64,000 nucleotides of DNA, from positions 38,117,604-38,181,603 of the forward strand of contig NC_091142.1 of NCBI RefSeq assembly GCF_041381155.1, written 5' to 3'. How positions within the stretch are numbered: the first letter of the stretch is position 1; each line of letters begins with the position of its first letter. The position numbers and the translations under genes are program-made. The notes beneath the pieces are model-generated. The model searched no databases. It had not been told where the DNA came from and saw only the letters and a program-made list of their open reading frames with translations. Source of the stretch: Argopecten irradians (taxonomy: Eukaryota; Mollusca; Bivalvia; Pectinida; Pectinidae). Shown here piece after piece: positions 52,555 through 64,000 of this stretch.

Positions 52555-53480
52555 CTTTAAGTTATAGACAAAAGATTACCATTTACCTTTTTCAAGTTTA
52601 GACAAACCAGATTTCACATTACCTTTTAATTGACAATCCTTAGCTACCATTACTTTTTAGATGTTATAGACAAAGATTTTCCTCATTAGCACTGTACTAT
52701 AAGTTTTTAGTACAAACTATAGAATCGTTTCAATTTACCTCTTTTTAAAGTTTTTATGAAGTCACTCTATAATAAAGATTAACTAGTTACCTTATTTAAG
52801 TCTATTGACAAAAGATTACCATTACCTTTTTAAGTTATAGGACAAAAGATTACCATTACCTTTTTTAAGCTTATAGACAAAAGATTACCATTACCTTTTT
52901 AAGTTTTATAGACAATAAAAAAGATTACCATTACCTTTTTAAGTTATAGACAAAAGATTACCATTACCATTTTTAAGTTATAGACATAAAAGATATTACC
53001 ATTACCTTTCTTTAAGTTATAGACAAAAAGATTAACATTAACCTTTTTAAATTTATAGACAAAAGATTAAGTTACTAGACCAAAGTTTACATTACACTTT
53101 TCTAAGGTATAGACAAAAGTAATTACCATTACTCCTATATTTAAGTTGAAAGATCAAAAGATTACCATTACCTTTTTTTATAAGTTATAGACATATATAT
53201 AAGATTTAACATTACCCTTTTTAACGTTATAGTACAAGAGCGATCACCTTACCATTACCTTTTTCTCAAAAGACTGTCTATTCTTTTTAAAGTTATTGCT
53301 AAAGATGCCGCTTTACACTCCTTAGTTTTATGACAAATTTTCCGCATTACCTTTTTTAAGTTATACCAATATTATTTATGTTATGCAACTGTACCCTTAT
53401 AACCTTTTTAGCTATATGATCAAATGTTACCATTTCCTTTTATAAGTTATTGAAAAAAGATTACATTACTTATATGTTTT
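52555..53480. repeat. Degenerate ~33-bp tandem repeat
   Basis: Irregular copies of AAGTTATAGACAAAAGATTA then CCATTACCTTTTT run for about 900 bases. Units vary widely in length through small insertions, often of single T or A or of TA. It looks like an old array, or a poorly resolved assembly of one. Confidence 0.85.
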
Positions 53481-55159
53481 GACAATGAATATCTCATTAA
53501 CGTTCGAACTATATCCCTACACACTCAATAATCGTTACACTGTGCTCCTGTTCTTTCTAGTGCTAGTGGATACTTTTAAAGTCGTGCCCCCTACACACTC
53601 TCGTACACTGTCCCCGACAACCCACCTCGTCAAGGCAGTGGGTTAAACCCCGAACGCCACACAGGACAGATTTGGCAATTAATCCTTCTTAATAGATTAA
53701 TATGTTTGGATATTTCAGTAACTCTTGATTGTTGTGCAGTGGAACTCACACCCAAGAAGAATAACATGTCTTAAACCAAGGATTGTGGTCCTGTTTGTTT
53801 CAATGTTCGTGTAATTTCTATTATCCAATATCCGAGCTTATGTATCTAAAAAATGTTAAAGAAAAATGCTAAAATATGTAGGTGTGTTCTCATTACTCGC
53901 CGATATTCTAAAGGGAACTAACACAGTCCGTCATAAAATGTTGTATATTGAGATTAGAGACCTAAGCTCTACACTAACAATAATGTTTGCGTTTTCACAA
54001 ATTCAAAATTTACTTTTGCCGACAATGATCGCTTTTTATTACTGATTAAAAGGTTGTCAAATATAATATTTTAAATCGCCAAAATCTCGCCCTACCTGAC
54101 AAGCTTTGAACTAAACATAATTATGCACTAAGGTCATGGCATCATCAAAATACAGCAGTAATATATTTTTGTATTTTTTAGTTTAATCTCTTAACACTCA
54201 GTACTATGACTATATATCGGCATGTTAATGACTTAAGGTTGAGTTTTTCTTGTCCATTAAATCAATGTCGTCTAAAAGAGTCAAATTTCCACAGCCATAC
54301 ATTTATAATTGAGATTTCTGTGTGGTTCTTAAACGAACTAATATACCATACATATGTAATTTGAATATAAATATGACATCACTTGGACTATCATATCAAG
54401 CCATAGAATTTATCAGTTAAATGTGGTCATCATGGGATAGTTCCTGTCTAAATAAGCTGCGTCATGTGAATGCTGTGTTTTTCGGCAGGCATTTTTGTAA
54501 AGTTTTGTCGAAGTCTTGGGCCGTCCCATAATGAACCAAAAAGCGAAAATTGAACCTAATTATAAACTAAAACCTGACGTCGTAATCTCCTCTTGAAAGC
54601 GTTGCAAGGGAAAACAAAATACTGTCCTCCGGATTAAAATAAGACTTTAACTCGGATTATATTTCACACACTAATTAAAAGAGAAACTGTGTATGATGCT
54701 AGTAAATCAACAACCTGAAATCTCGATTAAGTATTGTTCAGTGGAATACGCCCATAAGATACCCAGAAAAGTATTAAGAAATAAAGTCAAACATCGGGAA
54801 ATATAGAAAATCATAACTCCTGCTGTAAAATAATTCCCTGTCGACGGTTCTATCTAAGAAAATTAAAACCAAATTGACTTTAATTTAAGAAAGAATACTT
54901 TGCTTAATGTTGTGTTGGAGGATTTTATTCACCAACCAATTAAGTATTCTTGTATTTCAATCGTGATTCTTAGATAAAAGGAAACTATTTTTATTAGCTT
55001 TGTCATGGTAAATTGTTGTGACAAAATGTTCCTTCACTTAAACTATGACCAGATTAATGAATTCCTGTTTAAACGTTTAATTTTAATGTTTAACCGCGTT
55101 AAATGTTTAACCAAATGCATTCCTAAAACTTTGTGATTTGTGTGTGAATTTTTTGCCTA
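53481..55159. other. Unassigned intergenic sequence
   Basis: No supported gene or repeat is seen. A GC-richer patch at 53560-53670 has no recognisable structure. Confidence 0.45.
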
Positions 55160-55735
55160 TAGTAAACCGTGCGATATATTTTCTACGAATTTCGTGATCA
55201 AAGTAAATTCGCGAAAGTTTCCCTCCGCGAATTGATATATATTTACACAATTCTTGCACAATTAAATTCAAAGATATTTCCATTCAATTTTATATCCGCG
55301 AAACTCAATCTCCGCGAAAAATATTTTGAAACAGAAATCGCGAAATTTTAGTAGCCAGGAAAGAAATTTGGCTTACTGTGTCTGGACTGTCGTTCTCCCC
55401 CCAATTCATGATACATGAAAAAAAATCTTGTTGAGTGCACATATCATAGTACGCCAGAAAAGCATCCCCATATACTATGTTGTAAAGATACTATATTCAA
55501 ACTTCAAAGCCGGTTAATTTTCGCGGGTATAAATATTTCGTTTATTTGAACTAAAAACGAGAAACTTACAAATTTATAGCTGTTTGAAATGTTATTTGAA
55601 TCGAGCACTTCTTTGGCTATAAATATTATTCGACCATTTCTCTATATTTCGCGGATCAACTTTTCGCGATCAGAGGCATGTCCTGCGAAATCGCGAAAAT
55701 ATCCTGTCCGCGAAAATAATCGGTATACAGTATAA
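55160..55735. repeat. Interspersed repeat rich in TTCGCGAA/TCCGCGAAA words
   Basis: Many words such as AATTCGCGAAAGTTTCC, TCCGCGAAACTC, AAATCGCGAAATTTTAG and GTCCGCGAAAATAATC lie here. It ends GGTATACAGTATA and begins near TATAGTAAACC, weakly complementary ends. A degraded relative is at 58600-58760. I recall such repeats from bivalve genomes. The mechanism is unknown. Confidence 0.6.
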
Positions 55736-56443
55736 TAGTCTAGATCAATTGTAGAATTTTCTTATATGTTTTAGGTTTTTCGAGGGAAGAATTTACGAGT
55801 TAGCTTATCGGAGTAGGCACTGGAATGATTTTAGTTAATGAAATTATTACTGGTCTTCTTGATTGGGTAGACCTTTTTGCTATAAACATTATAAACTCTC
55901 CTATTCTCAATCCAGGCCAATATATCATGAAACAGTTTTTACTTGGCCAATCACAGATGATGTTACGAAAGGTTACATCATTTTTGATTGGCCAAATCAA
56001 ACCTTTCATGATTGTTTCAAGATCTTGGGGTCGGATTGTGTCATGGAACTCCGTACCCTTCATTAAAACATAAGATAGGTAATGTTTCGGAGCATCTTAG
56101 CCGCTTTGCCATAACATCATATTTTCTGTTTTTTACATATCTACTTTGCAACATTGTTGATTGAGCACCAGGTCAGAAACAATCTACATAAGCTGTAAGT
56201 TATCCTCATCATTCGGTTATGTATGCAGTTGGTGTTAAACAACTTCTATTTATTCTTTAGTTGATTTACTTTTTGGATTCAATACAATTTACTGTTTACG
56301 GCAACATCCTGGCTATTGCCCCACATAGGTCTCGAGCATGCAGATCCTAGTGTTTAGAAGGCTGCATCTGTGGTAATGGAATGCACAGTGGAATATCGAG
56401 TCACAAACTACTAGTAATCTATACTATGGGGCTGCGGTGGCCG

Positions 56444-56600
56444 AGTAGTTCAGATGTCTCGACATATTAACAATAAGCCCTTCACCTCTGGATTGCGAGT
56501 TATAAATCCTAGTCATGTTGGGCCTGACCCTGGCTTTACATATGTGTAGGACGTTAACGAAAACGAAACGAAAGGTAATATAATACTGTCGCTATATATT
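56444..56600 (+). mobile_element. tRNA-derived SINE
   Basis: It starts GGGGCTGCGGTGGCCGAGTA with an A-box-like TGGCCGAGTAGTTCAGATG and a B-box-like GCGAGTTATAAATCC about 65 bases on, as in a Leu/Ser-type tRNA. A non-tRNA body follows and a tail GAAAACGAAACGAAAGG. The B box is altered (TATAAATCC for TTCGAATCC), so this copy is probably silent. Confidence 0.75.
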
Positions 56601-57209
56601 AATGCTGATATAAACACTATCTAGAACATTAATGATAAGAATAACAGAGCCAAATATCATTGGCTTCATGAGCTTGTAATCTATTCTGATGTTTTAGCTG
56701 TTTCCCGGTACGTTATTTTATCGAACGATAAATGCACCACACAAACTAGCACGTTTTCATGTGTTTAACGAAAAAAACTAATCACACCAGGAATTTAAAT
56801 CATGACAATTTTGAATCCTCTCACGCAGCAGAGTTTTCGATGAGTTTGTGTTCGTATTCATGCCTCCACGGGAGCTGGTAGGAAAGTGATGTGCCAAATC
56901 GTATAATATATTATGTATGTACAGTAGCTTATCCTCCCGTCAGAAGGTTATGTGAAGTACAGATATTATCAGTTACCAATTAGCAGACGTCTGCTATTGA
57001 TAGGCCCGACATAGTTCAGTAGTCAATTCACTGATGGCAGGTATATTATTTGTCGATCACTGATAATTGTTTATGATTTTTTAAATTATTTTTAATGCAG
57101 ATTTTTATCACTGATTATTACTGTGTACTTGTCCAAAGGTTGGTTAGGGGAAATTGTAACGCTAAAAAATGTTTTCGATGAGCATAAAGAAAGTGGTATC
57201 ATATAACCC

Positions 57210-57470
57210 GGGCAGGGTGTACTGATCGGCGTTCTTTATCGACATGCTTCAGTGATAAGATAGCACTATGAAAAGGGATAAGGTCCCAATATTTACAAGG
57301 AGACACAACATAGATATACAGCAGACTCCCAAAACATACAGACATCCACATATACAAAACACATCACATACAGGGGATGCTCTTCCTTGAGAAAAGTTAG
57401 GCTGTTACTAGAACGTTAATTTCAATACAGCCAATCAATTCTATAAAGATAATACAAGCATAACTATAAC
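57210..57470 (+). mobile_element. SINE-like repeat
   Basis: The motifs CATGCTTCAGTGATAAGATA, GCACTATGAAAAGGGATAAG and AAGGAGACACAACATAGATA match 15500-15755 and 1188-1334. The 3' end has GTTAGGCTGTTACTAGAACG. Confidence 0.6.
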
Positions 57471-60449
57471 TGGTGCACAACTTTTTTTCAAAGCCTTTCT
57501 ATGGCCATGTTAATATGATAATGAACAGCTAAATATTAAGATTTTTCGTCTCCAAAGTTAACACTTAATATCTCGCAATCCTAATATTCAACCAACAGCA
57601 TAAATAAGATATTAATTAAAATACTAAACTAGAACCGTGTTAAAATAGTAATTAAATTTCAAGTAAAGGGAAATACATTTTCAAAGCAGCTCTATCCACG
57701 ATTTTCTTTACCATGACACCATGGTATTATCAAAGTGTTCGTTGACCTCGAAAGAATTATCTTTAAATACAAAATTACAAATTAATGAATCGCGGTATCA
57801 GCCATATTGTCTTACCTTCAAAAGCATGTGCAGATCATAAAGCAGAATCGTCAGTTCCAACAAAATGGACACGCGTGTTGGGGAATTAGAAACACTTTTG
57901 AAAATTTAAATCGAATACTGTCACATTTGATTGATTTTTAAAACTCTTATCAAACCGGTCTTGCTTAGCTGGTCACGTGACAGGGGTTTATACTTACATA
58001 TTTGGAAAGGTTTAAAGATTTAGTTTTTATCAATACTGATTGTAGGTATAGCCTCCTTAAGCTGGAATCTGGTAGACTTGAGGGGGATGTTTATAGAAAG
58101 ATTTTATTATTTTATAGGATTAGCTTATTGAATTCACACACACATGAATGGTTTAATTGGTGTAAAACATCTAATCTAATACAAATAATCAAATGGTAAC
58201 CCTTGGAACCATAAAAGTACGATTTCGTTTTCAGCAAAATTGTTTCTTTCATACCGATTATTTATTATCAAATATATTTTCGTAATACCGAGGTGGTAGC
58301 TGCCAATTTTTAAATTGAACACAAAATAGAACCGCTTGTTCACCTTCTAAAAGATGAAGACGATGCAAGAAATTTTTTCCATTTCTTTTTTCATTTTTTT
58401 GCAAGATTATTTTTTTTCATTTTTTTTTTACTCAAGACTTGCATGGTAATGAGGTACTAAACGAGACTTTGAAACTAACTGGTTGCCATCCCCATAGAAG
58501 CTTTGAAATGATGAAATAAAATCTTCAATCCCCAGTGTATTGAATATATTTGTAAACCATTTTTTCTTTCGTGTGCGATTTATCTAATATCTGTAAGGTA
58601 AATTCCCGAAGTTTTATCTCTCTGGCGAATTCAAATTTTCCTACCTAATAACTGAAAGCACCTCCTATTCATTAATTTATTCGCGAAAGATAATTTCTGT
58701 GAATTTGATTTGATATGGAAATCGCGATATTTAACAGTCACGAAAGATCGTTGGTTTCCAATATATAAGTATATTATAGTTTTCATGTTTTAATATTCTA
58801 TTAATTCCTATAAATGTAAACTACTTTGTGGTGTGTCAACAAGCTCAGTAACACTTTTTGGTTTGCATTTAATATTTATTTATGTCAATTTTTTTTGATA
58901 TACCCAGTCCCCTAATCAGGAAGAAATGAAAATTTGAATGGTCTGTCTTAATAATAGGTTGTCTGTCAGATAGGGGTCGAATTCCTTTGGTGACCATTTC
59001 TATGTGTTCTTAGTGAGAACTTTTTTATCGATGATAATAGCGTGCACGCTCCAGCGCCTGTACCCACTTCTGATCCACAGAACTATGAGACGTCGTTCTG
59101 TAGGTATGTCGTACATGGAAGTCGATAGAATTATTGACATAATAAAGTAACTCAAGGCTTCGTCTAATAATCCCAGTGGACAAGGAACTCGGTGACTACT
59201 TTTACAGAATATATAGAATAAACATCTCCGTAGGACAATAAGAAAACATTGGTAAAGAATGTTAATTAGATATCCTTTGAGTTAGTGATCAGAACCGTGA
59301 TAATTATATATTTTATATTAGGAGATCCCAGTACAGAGTTGACCTACTTTCCACCTACCTGTGACAATACCTCTCACGAAAGTGTAGTATAATGTATAAT
59401 TATCAATTTATGAAAATCTGCGTTCTCTATCAGGTCTATTTTTCACTTTGGTTTTTTTACTGGTATTTTTTTTTGTCAATAATGACTCTATTGTAGCATC
59501 ATGTACATGTAACATGTAGGCAACTTGGACGAGTAAAGAATCTTGAAATCTTGAAGATAGTGATTTTTTGTCTATCAAAACCCTTTTTTTAATCCTCGTA
59601 AAGCTATCGCCCCAAAACAGAACACCATGATTCTTTATTAATCTATCTAATACTGTGTGTAATAATTATATATTGTATTCACTTTGGTGCGAAAAGACCA
59701 CAGGTACAGACTTCCACACCAAGGAAATCGTACAGTAATGAAGTCAAGTTCCTCATTGTTCATAAATTAAAATAAAAAATAATGCATTTTTTACCAATAA
59801 AGAAATACGACGGGATTGTCTTTGTTCCTTAAGTTATAAACTTTTCCGATTCTGATCTATGATATCAATATATTTCTAGACTACTACCGATATCTATCAT
59901 TAAACGATGTTATGCTTCTGAGATTTCACGGCCCCGTTGAAGTCTCAATTCAACAAAGACCAAGTAAGTAATGAGATTATTTCAAATACCATTTATTCAA
60001 AACTCTAGCAAGATGGCAACATTTTGTCAAAAAATTACATATCTGTTTGTTATAATAGATTTTTTATATACGAGGATTTTATAAAGAAATGGTCCAATAT
60101 GGCGGCCATTTTGGAGAATTAATACATTTTTGCGCTATTGAGTAGTAGCCACAGTTTTAACCATTTCTTTAAAAGACATTGATTGTTTACTTAAATCATC
60201 AATGCGTCAGCATTTTTAGCTGTATCGAGCTGATTTTTGCTTTAAATCTTTACTAGCGCTGTGTTTGTTTCACTAGGTAAACTTAAACATTATCTGAGCA
60301 TTTATGTGTGATATTAGACTGAAATGAGTACACCTTTGTTCACTTTATATTTTTTACTATTTCATGCGGTAAGTTAGCATCACTTTTATTTTTTACTCTA
60401 CAATATTAGAAATAGTAACAAATATTCAAATGGGCAAAAATTAAAGCAC
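57471..60449. other. Unassigned intergenic sequence
   Basis: At 58600-58760 lie cgcgaa words like those of 55160-55735. T-runs are at 58380-58430. No gene is recognised. Confidence 0.45.
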
Positions 60450-60459
60450 NNNNNNNNNN
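60450..60459. other. Assembly gap (10 N)
   Basis: Ten Ns in the sequence. The number is probably a placeholder and not a measured length. The LINE fragment begins just after it, so a repeat may have caused the break. Confidence 0.95.
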
Positions 60460-60489
60460 AATCCATTCGGCCACCCGAACCGGTCCTTG

Positions 60490-61275
60490 AGAAAACTTTC
60501 TCAAGACGCACATGATAAAAACTTACAGTAAGGCTACAAAATCGAGAATAATAAAGCACCAAACTATCTCCATTCATTTTCTTTGTCCAAAAGTCGCTGA
60601 TGCTTATAACTATGATTTAAGAACTAACAGCAATTATGGAATTCCTCTTCACAGACTTTTTCTAACTAAATCTTCTTTTATACATTCTTCTCTGCATATA
60701 TGTTGAATGACTTGGATGAAGCGACTTGACTATTATCTTCCTTAGCAATTTAAAAAAATATATATATGTCATGTAATTATGATGAAAAAGATCCAGCCTA
60801 CTACATTTTTTGGTGACACGAATACAAATGTTGTGCATGCAAATTTAAGACATCGGTGCAGTCAGTTAAACTTGTTTCGTGCAAAACCTCATCAACAGTC
60901 TAAATTGTTTCTGTGGTCATAAGTGTAAGAGTGAATTTTTTCCAATGTAATAAATATTTGAATGGCAGAATTATTTTATAAGATAACTTAAGAAACCTGA
61001 ATGTTGATATAAATTTGAAAATTTCACTACGCGGTTAGCTTGCTATACTCTGGTCATATAATCCAAAGTATTTTCAGACACGTGCATCAATTTATAAAGT
61101 CCTGCAAAAGATTTAGGTTTTATAAAAAAATGTATTTAATGTCATTGTCAATACCTATTGTCTCTTCTTTCGTCTTTGTATGTTACGAGAAGGCTTTTTA
61201 AAGTTGTAATAACTTTTTGCCTGATTTCTTTTGTGTGTATTGAATTGACAATAAAATATGTTTAAACAAATTTTT
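60490..61275 (+). mobile_element. LINE 3' fragment
   Basis: At 60590-60700 the plus strand reads AYNYDLRTNSNYGIPLHRLF then LTKSSFIHSSL, the block that ends many mollusc LINE reverse-transcriptase ORFs. Near 60835 a broken frame reads NVVHANLRHRCSQLNLFRAK, the cysteine/histidine-rich tail region. The 3' end TTGACAATAAAATATGTTTA closes it near 61275. The 5' part is lost or lies beyond the gap. Confidence 0.6.
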
Positions 61276-63028
61276 TTCAATTTTCTCAACATTCCTATCT
61301 TTGACTATCCAGAGTGGCGACGTATCTATATATATAGATGTACGTATTGTCGGGAAATTTGTTCTAATATTCGCTGACGTTATATGTCATCTGACGAAAA
61401 AGATTTGTATATATATCATCAGACAAACATTTTTTTATACAATTTTACAACTTATTTATTATCTTAATGATAATTAGCGATATTGAGGTCACTATGAGCC
61501 GTACACCTCATTTGCTATGAGCCGTACACCCACCAAATAAGATATCAGCTATGAACCGTACACCACCGAGATATTACATTGCTCCCATAACATAAATAGA
61601 TGGGGCTATGAAATATTTTTTTCCTGCGAAATCTACCCTTACATATAGGATTTGATTGAATTTCGTTTTATATTAACCATGTCTTGTATGGAGCAATTCC
61701 TCTAAGAATATATTCAATATGGGGCGCTAACGCTCACAAGACTTTTTATTTATAGTTTATGAAATAAAATCGTCATTTGAAAGTGACGTAATTATTCAAT
61801 AAAAGTTGGTCAAAAGTGGGAGGAGCTTACTCAATTGAACAGCGAATGAAGACTCTTCACGTAAGATAGAATTATTGATCCGCGACGACAAAAAAGTTCA
61901 ATATTTTAGTGTAAAAATAAACATGACAAGTAAATTTCAGAGATAATTTGATTTAATCAGATCAGAACTATAAATATATAATTCAATTTTGCTAAAAGTT
62001 ATATATAGCTTAATAACAAAGTTTTTTGTACTCGGTTACATGTGTGAACTCGGTGACCGTTAGGCTATTGTGCAGCGAGGCGAGGCTGGAGTTTGCCGAA
62101 GTTTTCAAAACACCGCTGTTCAAGTAGCTAAATTTGTTTGAGATTGTCGTCTGACTTGACGATATTAAATCCTTGGGAGCCACGTGATTATGTAATCTAC
62201 GCTTAGATCCTTCGCCATCGATAGATGGAACAACTTCACTTGTGTTCGATGGGATACAATGTATTTGTTTGGTGACGCGTAACAGTCAACACGTGGGATT
62301 ACTAGCGGTGCATCTTTATAATACACACGATTAAATTCTCAAAGAACAAAGACAAGAGGATATGTTTATAACTGACCTCTGTCAAAGGGTCTCACGCCCG
62401 ACGGTCCACCCCAAAGACTCGCGATCGCAGGACGAACACAGACACAGAGGTAATGTTTACATTTGACATCCATCATTTTTAACAAAAAAATTGAAAAGCA
62501 CTGCACGTGTTATTTTTTCCCGTTTCCGATTTTAAAAATGTTTGTAACGGTAATTCTATTTAGTAAAATTCAAAGCCGGTTAAAAAAGTCGAATATTTTC
62601 ATACGCAAGTTCAAAGTTCAATGTACCATGCTGGTCGGTGATTAGTAAAAACGTTTCGTCCCGCGGTCGGGTAGTAACGCCGCGGGGTAGTGACGTGTGA
62701 ATATTATGGGATGGACGGCATGGCGTAACAGGAAAACAACGCTGAGAAGAGTAAAGATGGAGTTTGATAAGCTTCCTAACTATGGAACATAATCGTTGGT
62801 GCACAGGTTATTTGTACCTATAAGGCACAAACTGTTGATAACATCTAGTAATGAAGTAACACAGGTAGGCTCGTTATATTTGAATATTGATGTCGGTATT
62901 GGCCAAGCATTGTTGGCAGCCTGCGGTATGTACTACCTGGAATGTTACGGCGAACTGTTCAATAAATGTGTGCTTTTAGCGTTACATACCTTGTGCGTTA
63001 TATATATATATGTGTATGCTGTGTAATC
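61276..63028. other. Unassigned sequence, with a small direct repeat
   Basis: CTATGAGCCGTACACC (or CTATGAACCGTACACC) occurs three times between 61493 and 61562. AATAAA at 62960 might belong to the 5' long terminal repeat of the element that follows, but the repeat borders cannot be set without its 3' partner. Confidence 0.4.
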
Positions 63029-64000
63029 ACTGGCGACTAATGGTCCACCACATCTGTACAAATAACCTTCATGACCTACGCCTACGTAGTGATGAAAAAT
63101 AATGTGAAACATGAACAATGAATGACATTTATTTTGAATGAACTGGTATGTTGAATCATATGTAAGCACGCTCGTCAGTGAGATATAGGATTCCCCCACT
63201 CACATAGAATTGAACTGTTAATACAAATACTAGCACTGATTACTATTCGTAACAGTGTGTGCTATGGCTATGGAAACAAAATCTAAGGGAGATAACCCTC
63301 GTGACACAGAATCGGGTAGGCAAAGGGTACCTAACACTAAGATAAATTCTGATGATCATATACGCGAACAGCTTTTACATCTGTACAATTCTCGTGCTGG
63401 ATATGCTGGTTCAGTTACTCGTAAACTGCATAAATTTGACTTGTCAATAAATAACAGTGATATTGACTTAGTATCTCTAGATGGTCATTTGGATAGTCTA
63501 CAAGATGCATTCAACAAATTCGAAAACATACACCTTCAATTTGTGAACATGGCGGTTGATCATGATAAGGAAAAGGTAGATTCGAGTGAGAGACAGTTTG
63601 CTGAAGTGCTACAAAAGGTCCAGGGCACACACGCAAAATTCCAGATAATAGCGCATCGCGAACATATGGAAACTAATGACCTAGTAAAACCTGAGGATAG
63701 TGTTTCTAAAGTATCTTCAAAACGTTCGAAGGCTTCATCTGCATCTAGTGCCCTAGCAAAGGCCGCAGCAAAACAAGCCATGCTTGAGGCGAAGGCTGAG
63801 TTTATCAACGCAGAAATGGATCTAGAATATCAACAGTTTCAGGTTGAGCAGAAAATGAAAAGACTTAAACTCCAAGCCGATATTCAAGCTGCCAACGCAG
63901 AGAGAAACGCATTATCCAAGTACGCGAAATCATGCGACAGCCTAGGTACGGAATACTTTGCCGTTAAGCCAGATATCGCCGAATCAAATATGCTCAACCC
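63029..64000 (+). mobile_element. BEL/Pao-like LTR element, 5' part (continues beyond the window)
   Basis: The visible part is a leader with a possible primer-binding site near 63030 (TGGCGAC) and the N-terminal part of a gag-like frame. It looks whole as far as it can be seen. Family is judged from the gag-like protein's composition and helical Ala/Lys/Glu-rich segment. The 5' long terminal repeat should lie just upstream, but its limits are not determined. Age cannot be judged without both long terminal repeats. Confidence 0.55.
63264..64000 (+). CDS. Gag-like protein of the BEL/Pao-like element, N-terminal 245 codons
   Basis: The frame is open from the ATG at 63264 to the window edge. The start follows an in-frame stop at 63237. 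Residues 30-100 are helical (HIREQLLHLYNSRAGYAGSV). Residues 145-165 are serine-rich (VSKVSSKRSKASSASSALAK), and 160-220 form a long Ala/Glu/Lys helix with heptad character (AKQAMLEAKAEFINAEMDLE). This arrangement is typical of structural proteins of invertebrate BEL/Pao elements as I remember them. Capsid-like and zinc-knuckle parts would lie beyond the window. Confidence 0.6.
   Translation, partial: MAMETKSKGDNPRDTESGRQRVPNTKINSDDHIREQLLHLYNSRAGYAGSVTRKLHKFDLSINNSDIDLVSLDGHLDSLQDAFNKFENIHLQFVNMAVDHDKEKVDSSERQFAEVLQKVQGTHAKFQIIAHREHMETNDLVKPEDSVSKVSSKRSKASSASSALAKAAAKQAMLEAKAEFINAEMDLEYQQFQVEQKMKRLKLQADIQAANAERNALSKYAKSCDSLGTEYFAVKPDIAESNMLN

Noticed and set aside
55800-56063. 87-codon minus-strand frame beginning MKGTEFHDTIRPQ
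   Set aside because: Both strands are open over the same stretch and part of it is an inverted repeat around TTGGCCAATCA. No family is recognised and no promoter or splice signals are seen.
56444-56530. Functional tRNA gene
   Set aside because: The A and B boxes are recognisable, but the B box is altered, the cloverleaf does not close convincingly, and a SINE body with tail follows.

Overview
The window is nuclear DNA of a mollusc, most likely a marine bivalve. The sequence is AT-rich, its genes have introns, and the repeats are of kinds I recognise from bivalve genomes: tRNA-derived SINEs, modules beginning AGCCCACCAT, cgcgaa-type repeats and RNase H-bearing LINEs. The species cannot be fixed from this stretch. 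A 10-base assembly gap lies at 60450-60459.

Left third, 1-27200. MED21 (Mediator subunit 21) runs on the minus strand from an ATG at 23590 to a stop at 3085. It has four small coding exons (417 nt) spread over 20.5 kb. Intron 3 is filled by a 62-bp minisatellite that was split by an apparently full-length LINE (4952-10914, perfect 14-bp target duplication). Intron 1 carries an 8.95-kb DNA transposon (14433-23385) with 406-bp inverted ends and an 8-bp target duplication. That transposon holds a MULE-type transposase fragment and three further repeats nested inside it. RPLP2 (60S acidic ribosomal protein P2) lies head-to-head with MED21 on the plus strand, and the two probably share a promoter of about 250 bp.

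Middle, 27200-38400. Two opposed copies of an interspersed element carrying AGCCCACCAT modules lie between RPLP2 and ERp29. ERp29, an ER lumenal thioredoxin-fold protein ending in RDEL, is on the minus strand in four coding exons with a TATA box just upstream. Several hairpin-type miniature transposons with clear target duplications follow.

Right part, 38400-64000. There are few genes. It holds degenerate coding relics, an R2-like LINE fragment, five minisatellites (12, 23, 31, 20 and about 33 bp units) and a nest of foldback elements inside the 23-bp array. It also has an unrecognised single-exon gene of 207 codons whose frame continues 106 codons past one stop, SINE copies and a LINE 3' fragment. 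At the right edge is the beginning of a BEL/Pao-like LTR element with an open gag-like frame.

The three recognised host genes are housekeeping genes (transcription, translation, ER secretion) and form no pathway together. What stands out is the density of nested transposable elements, many of which can be bounded to the base by inverted ends and target duplications.
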